Positions 1 to 5,341 of a stretch of DNA of 5,341 bases are shown here, in pieces. The notes beneath the pieces were generated by a model. That model was not told the origin of the DNA and did not search any database. It saw nothing but the letters and a program-made list of their open reading frames with translations. The stretch is from Deltaproteobacteria bacterium (GTDB taxonomy: Bacteria > Myxococcota > B64-G9), in the NCBI GenBank assembly GCA_030591745.1, contig JAUVAM010000328.1, forward strand, positions 1-5,341. Direction: 5' to 3'. The first letter of the stretch is position 1. Each line of letters begins with the position of its first letter. A program made the translations under genes and the position numbers.

Positions 1-634
1 CGATGTCGTTGTCGATGGTTTTGGGTATCCCGATGACGGCTGTTTTGAGGCCACGGCGCTCGATTTCTTCGTAGATGGCTTTCAGGCCACGCAAGGTGCC
101 GTCGCCGCCGACGGCGAAGAGCAGGCGAATTTCTTCGCGCTCCAAGGTGTCCACCATCACGTCCACGGGCTGAGGCCCTCGGGAAGAACCCAGCATGGTG
201 CCCCCGTCGTAATGGATTTCTCGAACCATGTCCGGGTTCAGATCCAGCATGGGCAAGCCCACGTCGGGGTTGAGGCCCGCATAGCCAAAGCGGATGCCGC
301 GGATGCGCCGAAGGCCGTACATGTACCAAAGCTCATGCACGATTGAGCGGATGACATCGTTGAGCCCCGGGCAAAGTCCGCCGCATGTAACGATTGCGGC
401 TCGCAGATTGGCCGGATCAAAATAGATTCGTTCGCGGGGACCGGCATATTCAAACGAAATGGCCCGATTTTGTTCCAGGCGTTTGCGTACGCGTTCCATA
501 TTCAGATCGTAGAGAACCCGCTCATCATCCGACACGAAGTTTTTGTAGCGCACCGGAGAGTTGACGGTGCAAGTGCCCAGGGTGTCGATGGTGGTGGTGA
601 AATCCCGAGAGGGATCGATGGGCTGCAGGCTCAT
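1..634 (-). CDS. pfkA: 6-phosphofructokinase, clade X/plant-like type (3' part cut by window edge)
   Basis: Phosphorylates fructose 6-phosphate to fructose 1,6-bisphosphate in the cytoplasm, the committed step of glycolysis. The first 211 codons are present and the rest lies beyond base 1. Visible motifs are an N-terminal extension with AGPRERIYFDP (about residues 64-74), the nucleotide-loop region TCGGLCPGLNDVIR (83-96), GGTMLGSSRG (144-153), GGDGT (176-180) and the catalytic PKTIDND (204-210). The extension and the CGGLCPGLN form are typical of the long PFKs of plants, trypanosomatids and spirochaetes, not of the ~320-residue E. coli PfkA. Gly179 is the residue found in ATP-using enzymes (PPi-users have Asp there), while Lys205 matches the PPi-type/clade X pattern. 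ATP is therefore the likely donor, but this is inferred. The ATG overlaps the alr stop as ATGA, so translation is probably coupled. GAGG lies 6 nt upstream. Family assignment is very secure; donor specificity is moderate. Confidence 0.95.
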   Translation of the reverse strand, partial: MSLQPIDPSRDFTTTIDTLGTCTVNSPVRYKNFVSDDERVLYDLNMERVRKRLEQNRAISFEYAGPRERIYFDPANLRAAIVTCGGLCPGLNDVIRSIVHELWYMYGLRRIRGIRFGYAGLNPDVGLPMLDLNPDMVREIHYDGGTMLGSSRGPQPVDVMVDTLEREEIRLLFAVGGDGTLRGLKAIYEEIERRGLKTAVIGIPKTIDNDI

Positions 635-1797
635 GAGGGGCCTCGTGTCTCTTTTGCGACCAATCGCCGCGGGGCGTGTGGATCGGCCCTTGTGACCACT
701 TCGTAGTTGATGGTTTGGGCCCAGGCGGCCATCTGCTCGGCGGTGATTCGCTCCTTGCCCTGGCCGCCCAGGAGCACCACCTCGTCTTCTAATGCCACGT
801 TCGGGATGTCGGTGATGTCCACCATGCAAAGGTTCATGCATACCCGGCCGCGAATGGGCGCGCGCTGCCCGTCGATGAGTACGTGGCCTCGGTTGGACAG
901 CAGTCTGTCGTAGCCGTTGGCATAGCCCACCGGCAGGATGGCCAGGCGGGTGGGGCGGGTGGTGCGGTAACTGCAGCCGTAGCCCACATAGGCGCCGGTC
1001 GGCACTTGTTTGATTTGGACCACGATGGTTTTCCAGCACATGGCGGGTTGAAGTTCGGGCGTCTGTTTGTCTTTGAGCAGGGCCGACAAATATGTCTCTT
1101 TGCTCGGCCAGAGTCCATAGATGCCGATGCCGACCCGCGCCACGGCGAAGTGAGTCTCCGGGAACAACACGGCGGCGGCGGTGCAGGCGGTGTGCGGCAA
1201 GGGGACCTGAAAACCCTGCTTTCGTATGTGGCTTATGATTTGTTTGAAGCGCGCCAGCTGCTCCTTCGCGTAGCCATGCTCGGTCGTGTCTTCGATGTTG
1301 GCGAAGTGGGTGTGGGCACCTTCCAGCTCAAGCAGGGCTTGTTCATTGATGAGCCTCAGTGCTTCGTCCAGGTTTTCTTTGTCCAGGCCCAGCCGATGGG
1401 TGCCCGTTTCTACCTTGAGATGCAAAAAGGCGGTCTTGCCCGATTTTTTTGCGGCAAGGGCCGCGGCCTGCAGACTCTCCATGCTGGAGACGGTGATACG
1501 CAGATCGAAGTCGATGGCCTCGGCCAGGTCGCCTAAAGGCACGTAGCCCAGGATGAGGATGGGCTGCTTCATGCCGGCTTCGCGTAGTTTAATTCCTTCG
1601 GCCAGGTGAAAAACCCCTAACCAGTCAGCGCCGCCCTGAGACGCGGCTTGAGCCACCGGCAGCATGCCGTGGCCGTAGCCTTCCCCTTTGACAACCGCCA
1701 TCAGGCGGGTGTCTTTGCTTAGGCCAGCCTTGAATAAGCGCAGATTGTGGATCAGAGCTTGGCTGTCCAGTTCGATCCAAGAGAGGGCTTGGGCCAT
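631..1797 (-). CDS. alr: Alanine racemase (PLP-dependent)
   Basis: Interconverts L- and D-alanine with pyridoxal phosphate, supplying D-alanine for peptidoglycan in the cytoplasm. The product is 388 residues, normal for Alr. The N-terminal PLP barrel has AVVKGEGYGHG with the Schiff-base lysine at Lys37 and Tyr41. TGTHRLG holds Arg135 (substrate carboxylate), HTHF holds His164, and RVGIGIYG begins at Arg221 (expected to contact the PLP ring nitrogen). The C-terminal domain has VGYGCSY with Tyr273, the probable opposite-face catalytic base, then PVGYANGYDR (289-298) and GRVCMNLCMVD (317-327). Two motifs deviate: GEG replaces the common ADA after the lysine, and Asn322 replaces the usual Asp in CMD. 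I chose the start at 1797 because GGAG lies 5 nt upstream and the protein then begins as Alr proteins normally do (M..SWIELD). An in-frame ATG at 1842 overlaps the plsC stop and would add 15 residues. The stop overlaps the pfkA start. Confidence 0.96.
   Translation of the reverse strand: MAQALSWIELDSQALIHNLRLFKAGLSKDTRLMAVVKGEGYGHGMLPVAQAASQGGADWLGVFHLAEGIKLREAGMKQPILILGYVPLGDLAEAIDFDLRITVSSMESLQAAALAAKKSGKTAFLHLKVETGTHRLGLDKENLDEALRLINEQALLELEGAHTHFANIEDTTEHGYAKEQLARFKQIISHIRKQGFQVPLPHTACTAAAVLFPETHFAVARVGIGIYGLWPSKETYLSALLKDKQTPELQPAMCWKTIVVQIKQVPTGAYVGYGCSYRTTRPTRLAILPVGYANGYDRLLSNRGHVLIDGQRAPIRGRVCMNLCMVDITDIPNVALEDEVVLLGGQGKERITAEQMAAWAQTINYEVVTRADPHAPRRLVAKETRGPS
641..644 (-). promoter_or_regulatory. 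Ribosome binding site for pfkA
   Basis: The minus strand reads GAGG, then a 6-nt spacer CCCCTC, then the ATG at 634. The site lies inside the last codons of alr, so pfkA can be initiated by ribosomes finishing alr. It supports the ATGA-overlapping start. Confidence 0.6.
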
Positions 1798-1802
1798 GGG
1801 GT

Positions 1803-1806
1803 CTCC
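1803..1806 (-). promoter_or_regulatory. Ribosome binding site deciding the alr start
   Basis: GGAG on the minus strand, 5 nt before the ATG at 1797. The competing in-frame ATG at 1842 has no comparable Shine-Dalgarno match, so this site favours the shorter product. Confidence 0.65.
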
Positions 1807-1809
1807 GTT

Positions 1810-1822
1810 CCCCCCCAAAAAA
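1810..1822 (-). repeat. T6G7 homopolymer pair in the plsC-alr junction
   Basis: On the minus strand six T are followed directly by seven G, just upstream of the alr Shine-Dalgarno. It is the longest double homopolymer I noticed in the window. It lies in the 44-nt gap between the plsC stop and the preferred alr start. If translation begins at 1842 instead, it is coding (Ala-Phe-Leu-Gly-Gly), and a length change would shift the frame entering alr. Any role is inferred. Confidence 0.6.
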
Positions 1823-1841
1823 GCACACCGACAGGTCTTCA

Positions 1842-2609
1842 TCAAGGGTCGCAAGCATCTTCTATGCGTTTTTGAGCCTCATTGGCTTGATGGCTCAGGC
1901 CCTCCGGGTCACTTAGGGTCTCTTTTTCAATGCGGCCTACCAGTTTCAGGCGCAGGTGGATGCGATCCGCCGCGCGAACACGGATTTGGTCCGGCGGAAA
2001 AAGGCGACCCGTGCCCTGGATGGCCAGAAGCTGGATGTCGGCCCCGCTTCGTTGGGCGATTCGGAAAGCCCCCTTTTTGAAGGGGCCCAACCGATGTTCC
2101 AGGCTTCGACTTCGGGTGCCTTCAGGGAAGATGAAGAAGATCCCGCCCTGGGCTATGAAGTCGGGCATTTCGTTCAACCTTTGGCGCAGGGTTTCGATGT
2201 CCTTGCCGGAGGGCAGGTATCCCGCATTTTTTATCACCCAGCCGAAAATGGGCACCTTGAAAAATACGTTTTTGACCACCGTGCCATGCCTGGGGAACAG
2301 GGAGGTTAATAAGATGGGATCAAAGAATGAGCGGTGATTGGCCACCAATACGCAACCCGCCATGTCAAATAGCAGAGGATCCAGATCGAAGCGCAAGCCC
2401 GGGCAGAGGAGTCGCATCAGGCTGAAGAAGCTTTTAAAAAAGCGCTGAATCAAACGCTGGAAGGCTTTGGCTCGGGAGGCCTTTTCGCGGTGTCTCCATG
2501 CCGCGAATAGAAACAAGGGCAACCAGAAGAGGCTAAAGCCGATGAGGAAATAGAGCGATAGCAGGCCAGTGACCAGCAATTCCCAAGGCCATTTAATCAG
2601 GCGAGCCAT
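1842..2609 (-). CDS. plsC: 1-acyl-sn-glycerol-3-phosphate acyltransferase (PlsC/LPLAT family)
   Basis: Predicted to transfer an acyl chain to lysophosphatidic acid, giving phosphatidic acid at the inner face of the cytoplasmic membrane. The product is 255 residues, usual for PlsC. A hydrophobic segment at about residues 11-37 should anchor it in the membrane, followed by a basic, amphipathic stretch (38-66). The catalytic HX4D motif is NHRSFFD with His92 and Asp97. VKNVFFKVPIFGWVIKNAG (112-130) matches motif II, and FPEGTRS (161-167) is motif III, which binds the glycerol-phosphate. A region near 193-206 (LLAIQGTGRLFPPD) occupies the place of motif IV but is not a close match. The start lies 7 nt after the stop of the upstream activator. 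I see no good Shine-Dalgarno, so re-initiation after that gene is likely. The acceptor cannot be fixed from sequence: related members acylate lyso-ornithine lipids or other lysolipids. Confidence 0.93.
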   Translation of the reverse strand: MARLIKWPWELLVTGLLSLYFLIGFSLFWLPLFLFAAWRHREKASRAKAFQRLIQRFFKSFFSLMRLLCPGLRFDLDPLLFDMAGCVLVANHRSFFDPILLTSLFPRHGTVVKNVFFKVPIFGWVIKNAGYLPSGKDIETLRQRLNEMPDFIAQGGIFFIFPEGTRSRSLEHRLGPFKKGAFRIAQRSGADIQLLAIQGTGRLFPPDQIRVRAADRIHLRLKLVGRIEKETLSDPEGLSHQANEAQKRIEDACDP

Positions 2610-2616
2610 TTCGATT

Positions 2617-4530
2617 TCAAAGTCCCAACTTGGCGATTTTTGTGATCAGGGCCTGGCGAGAGATGCCCAGTTCCTTGGCGCAGTGCGTCCGGTTTTCCCC
2701 GTGCCTCGCCAGAGCCTGGCGGACAACCTCGGTCTCCAGCTTTTCCATGACTTCCTTGAGGGTGCCTGGCATGGGGCTTGCCGCGCCGTCTTGGCCGCCG
2801 CCAAGGCGCTCCGAGAGGTGCTGGGTCTCTATCGACCCCCCGGCGGGGGCCATCAGGCAGGCGCGCTCCATTTCGTTGCGAAGTTCCCTGATGTTGCCGG
2901 GCCAGTCGTGGCCCTGGAGGCAGGCCAAGGCCAGGGGGGAGAGCTTGGCCTGGTCCCGCTCGTGCTCTTTGGCGAAGCGGGCGAGAAAGTGTTCGGCAAG
3001 CTTGGGGATGTCATCCCGCCGGTCGCGCAGTGGCGGCACCCTCAGGGTGAACACGTCCAAACGGAAGAGCAAATCCTGGCGAAAGCCGCCATCGCGCACC
3101 TGGGAGTCCAGGTCCTGGTGGGTGGCGGCTATGACCCGAACGTCCACCGATCTGGGTTTGTTGCCGCCCACGGGCAGCACCAGGCCTTCTTCCAGTACCC
3201 TGAGGAGTTTGGGCTGGAGTTCCATCGGCATGTCACCGATTTCGTCGAGCAGTAAGCTGCCCCCGTGAGCCACTTCGAACAGGCCTTTGCGATCCCGGTG
3301 AGCGCCGGTGAACGCGCCGCGGAGGTGACCGAAAAGTTCGCTTTCGAGGAGGCCGCGGGCGAGGCTGGAGCAATTGACGGCCGCGAAGGCGGCGGGCGCT
3401 CGTGGGCTGAGCTCGTGCAGGGCTTGTGCCACAAGTTCTTTGCCGCTGCCCGTTTCGCCCAGGATGAGTACGGTCGTACGGGAGGGGGCGACCGTCTTGA
3501 TTTGCTGCCTGAGCTCCTGCATGGCCGCGCTTTCGCCGATCATTTGCTCGAGGGCCGGGGCCTGACCGAAACGGCGCTTCAAGTAGTCGCATTCGCCGCG
3601 CAGGCGGGCCTCGGCGTCCTTGAGTCGCCCGAAGAGATCGGCCGTGTTGAGCACAGCCGAGACCTGATCGGCCAAGACGGCGACCCATTCAAGCTCCGCC
3701 TCGCCGAAGCGTTTGTCCTTGGCGCTTTCGACCTGAAGCATGCCCACCATGCCCTTGTCCGAGAGCAGCGGGGCCATGATGAGCGCCTGGCTGGGGATGT
3801 GGCGCAGGCTGGCGGTCGAGGCGGCCTCGATCTGTACGTCTTCTATCAAGAGCGCCTGTCGCTCGACTTCGAGTCGGGCACGCAGGGTGGATGATGGGGG
3901 CTTGGCCGGGACGGAAGGTCCATCCTGGTCCAGGGCCAAGAGGCATTCGAGTTGGCCCGTGGTTCCGAGCATGTGGCATTCCACATGGCGAGCCGCGGTC
4001 AAGGCCGAGAGCAAAAAACGCAACACACGCTCGATGAGGGCCTCGATGTCTTGTTCAGAGCGCAGATCCGCCAAGAGCTTCAACAGCGCTTGCAGTTGAT
4101 CACGTTTCGGTACCAGGCTCATCTGGCCCAGAGCGCGCTGAGCCACCACGGTCGCGTCGGGGCGGGGCGGGGTTTGCTCGGCATGAATGGGTGGCCACTC
4201 GATGGCCAAGAGCTTGACCGCCGTGGGCTCGTCCGCGTCGCCGAGTTGCAGCTCATCGTCAATTTCCAGCCAGACTTGGCTTTCATCGCGGGAGACAGGC
4301 AGTCGCCTTCCAGCGCGAATGATGGCCGAGCCGTTGGTCGAGCCCAAATCCTGATAGCCGGCTCGGCCTTCGCTGATGCGGATGCGACCATGTCGGGAGG
4401 AGACGCGCTTGTCGTCAAGCTGCAGATCGTTGCCCGTGGCGCGGCCGATTTGGATCTCCAAGCCGGTGAAGTCCAGCTTCACGGGGGCGCGTCCCCCGTC
4501 ACGGACCTCCAGGATGAGCTTGGGCGTCAT
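2617..4530 (-). CDS. Sigma-54-dependent transcriptional activator, FHA-GAF-AAA+-Fis HTH
   Basis: A bacterial enhancer-binding protein of 637 residues that would remodel sigma-54 RNA polymerase using ATP. An N-terminal FHA domain (about 5-108) carries the phosphopeptide-binding residues GR (29-30), SSRH (44-47) and STNG (64-67). A GAF-like domain follows (about 145-295), then a short coiled linker (296-320). The AAA+ domain has Walker A GETGSGKE (358-365), the sigma-54 loop GAFTGA (405-410), Walker B LLLDEIGD (426-433), the arginine-finger region FRQDLLFRL (483-491) and sensor II WPGNIRELRN (543-552). A Fis-type helix-turn-helix ends the protein (about 595-637, with NRTHCAKELGISRQAL). There is no receiver domain, so the likely input is Ser/Thr phosphorylation read by FHA plus a GAF ligand. 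I chose the ATG at 4530 because GGAG lies 6 nt upstream and it overlaps the preceding stop as TGATG. The ATG at 4536 has no spacing from GGAG. The frame is open to 4893, but that part overlaps the upstream gene. The target promoters are unknown. Confidence 0.94.
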   Translation of the reverse strand: MTPKLILEVRDGGRAPVKLDFTGLEIQIGRATGNDLQLDDKRVSSRHGRIRISEGRAGYQDLGSTNGSAIIRAGRRLPVSRDESQVWLEIDDELQLGDADEPTAVKLLAIEWPPIHAEQTPPRPDATVVAQRALGQMSLVPKRDQLQALLKLLADLRSEQDIEALIERVLRFLLSALTAARHVECHMLGTTGQLECLLALDQDGPSVPAKPPSSTLRARLEVERQALLIEDVQIEAASTASLRHIPSQALIMAPLLSDKGMVGMLQVESAKDKRFGEAELEWVAVLADQVSAVLNTADLFGRLKDAEARLRGECDYLKRRFGQAPALEQMIGESAAMQELRQQIKTVAPSRTTVLILGETGSGKELVAQALHELSPRAPAAFAAVNCSSLARGLLESELFGHLRGAFTGAHRDRKGLFEVAHGGSLLLDEIGDMPMELQPKLLRVLEEGLVLPVGGNKPRSVDVRVIAATHQDLDSQVRDGGFRQDLLFRLDVFTLRVPPLRDRRDDIPKLAEHFLARFAKEHERDQAKLSPLALACLQGHDWPGNIRELRNEMERACLMAPAGGSIETQHLSERLGGGQDGAASPMPGTLKEVMEKLETEVVRQALARHGENRTHCAKELGISRQALITKIAKLGL

Positions 4531-5341
4531 CACCATCTCCAGGCCCCGGACAAACCCATGGGCAAGAAGAATGAAGACCTGTTGCCACCCACTAAGAGAC
4601 TTGGCTCCAAATGAATAGACAAGGCCCAGGGGCCCTTCGCCGGCCAGACCAGGGCTATCCTGGCATGCATGAGGGCGCCCCAATGATCGTAACGATCGCG
4701 GGTCCCCATGCTTTGTGCGCCGGCACCTAAGCCCATGTGCAGTTCGGCGATGCCCACCGTCATGCGGGTCAAGGCCTCCAGGCCCAAAGCCATGCTCTGC
4801 AAGGCCGCATCGAGGCTTTCGTCTTGCAGCGGGTGGTAGGCATAAGCGTAGCGTACGCCCAGGCCCCAATGTTCGGCTGGCCAGAAGCGCCACGCCAGAC
4901 CGGCCCCGATACCGCTAGACGCCGCGTTCGCGTCGTCGCCGAGGAGCACGACCATGCGTAGATCCGCCCCAAGCGCTTGGTTTCTGTCCGAGCTTGCCCT
5001 GGGTTGTACTTTGTCGATGGTCTTTGGCGTTTTCGTGACCACGGGGGGAACGGGCTTGGGCTCAGGCTTGGGCTCGGGTTTGGGCTCGGGCTTGGGCTCA
5101 GGTTTTTGATTCAGTCGGCGCTGGGCCTGATCGAGCACGTATTTCAGCTTGGGCGGGTGATCGCCTGGGGGCAGGCTGAAGGCGGGATCAAGCAATAACA
5201 AAGTGTAGAATTCCTTTTCCGCCCGCAAGAGATCATCTCTGGCCACATGGATCAGCGCCAGGGTCATCCGGGCCTTGCGCACGTGGGCCATGTAGTTCGC
5301 ATCCCCATCCGCGGAAAATGCCGACAATGCATGCTCTAGTC
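4530..5341 (-). CDS. TPR-like/KPEP-linker/probable beta-barrel envelope protein (5' end beyond window)
   Basis: I do not recognise a named family. The frame is open to the window edge and the first in-frame initiation codon is only a TTG at 5327, so the true start and any signal peptide probably lie outside. Positions below count from that TTG. Residues 10-48 form two amphipathic helices resembling a TPR unit (RKARMTLALIHVARDDLLRAEKEFYTLLLLDP). They are followed by a proline-rich turn and another helix (59-72), a layout seen in myxobacterial TPR proteins. Residues 75-94 are the proline/charge spacer with four KPEP units and one KPVP. From about 119 to 265 there are alternating Gly/aromatic/hydrophobic strands (GIGAGLAWRF, WGLGVRYAYAY, HMGLGAGAQSM, LSIHLEPSLLVG) ending in Trp-Arg-Trp, which suggests a small outer-membrane barrel. 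The stop overlaps the activator's start as TGATG. A periplasmic TPR tethered to a barrel is the best reading; function is unknown. Confidence 0.8.
   Translation of the reverse strand, partial: LEHALSAFSADGDANYMAHVRKARMTLALIHVARDDLLRAEKEFYTLLLLDPAFSLPPGDHPPKLKYVLDQAQRRLNQKPEPKPEPKPEPKPEPKPVPPVVTKTPKTIDKVQPRASSDRNQALGADLRMVVLLGDDANAASSGIGAGLAWRFWPAEHWGLGVRYAYAYHPLQDESLDAALQSMALGLEALTRMTVGIAELHMGLGAGAQSMGTRDRYDHWGALMHARIALVWPAKGPWALSIHLEPSLLVGGNRSSFFLPMGLSGAWRW
4537..4540 (-). promoter_or_regulatory. Ribosome binding site deciding the activator start
   Basis: GGAG on the minus strand, directly abutting the ATG at 4536 and 6 nt from the ATG at 4530. This spacing makes the second ATG the better start. 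The site sits in the last codons of the preceding gene, which suits translational coupling. Confidence 0.6.
5046..5105 (-). repeat. In-frame 12-bp tandem repeat encoding KPEP units
   Basis: Five 12-bp units on the minus strand of form AAR CCY GAG CCC. Four encode Lys-Pro-Glu-Pro and the last, degenerate unit encodes Lys-Pro-Val-Pro. Differences between units are third-position changes (AAA/AAG, CCC/CCT) except in the last. This suggests selection to keep an extended, charged Pro-rich spacer. Because the unit is a multiple of 3, copy-number change would alter linker length without a frameshift. Confidence 0.9.

Noticed and set aside
883..1536. Long plus-strand open frame (217 codons) opposite alr
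   Set aside because: It is antisense to a clearly conserved racemase, and its product is low-complexity Gly/Val-rich with no recognisable motif. Long antisense frames are expected in GC-rich DNA with strong codon bias.
2070..2086. Inverted repeat CCCCCTT/AAGGGG resembling a terminator stem
   Set aside because: It lies inside plsC where it encodes the GPFKKGAF stretch just after FPEGTRS, and no T-run follows a stable stem in either direction.
2569..3894. Plus-strand open frames of 209-228 codons opposite the sigma-54 activator
   Set aside because: They overlap the AAA+ and HTH coding sequence, have no recognisable motifs and are best explained as shadows of its codon bias.
4685..4697. 13-bp near-palindrome GATCGTAACGATC as a possible operator
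   Set aside because: It lies inside the coding region of the barrel-like domain far from any start. A single 6+6 match of this kind is likely by chance.
4531..4893. N-terminal extension of the activator frame up to 4893
   Set aside because: It fully overlaps the TPR/KPEP gene in another frame, is Arg/Gly/Pro/His-rich without domain character, and the FHA domain begins right after the well-placed ATG at 4530.

Overview
The window (5341 bp, GC-rich) reads entirely as genes on the minus strand, so transcription runs from high to low coordinates. It contains five protein genes with almost no intergenic space. Two are cut by the window edges. In transcription order they are: (1) a 5'-truncated envelope-type protein with a TPR-like segment, a Lys-Pro-Glu-Pro spacer and a probable beta-barrel C-terminus; (2) a complete sigma-54 enhancer-binding activator with FHA, GAF, AAA+ and Fis-type HTH parts; (3) a PlsC-family 1-acyl-glycerol-3-phosphate acyltransferase; (4) an alanine racemase; (5) the N-terminal 211 codons of a 6-phosphofructokinase of the long 'clade X'/plant-like type.

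The junctions are those of a compact operon. Genes 1 and 2 meet at a TGATG stop/start overlap, and genes 2 and 3 are 7 nt apart. Genes 3 and 4 are 44 nt apart, with a second possible alr start in an ATGA overlap with the plsC stop. Genes 4 and 5 share an ATGA overlap. No stretch over 50 bp lacks a gene, and I saw no RNA gene, mobile element, CRISPR array or convincing terminator. The operon promoter must lie beyond base 5341.

An activator that puts an FHA domain in place of a receiver, together with TPR plus KPEP-linker envelope proteins and high GC, suggests a Myxococcota/deltaproteobacterial-type bacterium. This is inference from architecture, not a phylogenetic placement.

Functionally the cluster mixes membrane phospholipid synthesis (PlsC), peptidoglycan precursor supply (Alr makes D-alanine), committed glycolysis (Pfk), a surface or periplasmic protein, and a regulator that could link Ser/Thr phosphorylation to sigma-54 transcription. 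The families are individually well known. The unusual points are the grouping, the activator's architecture, the PFK subtype, and a G7/T6 homopolymer junction at the alr start. I see no clear sign of an undescribed defence or mobile system.
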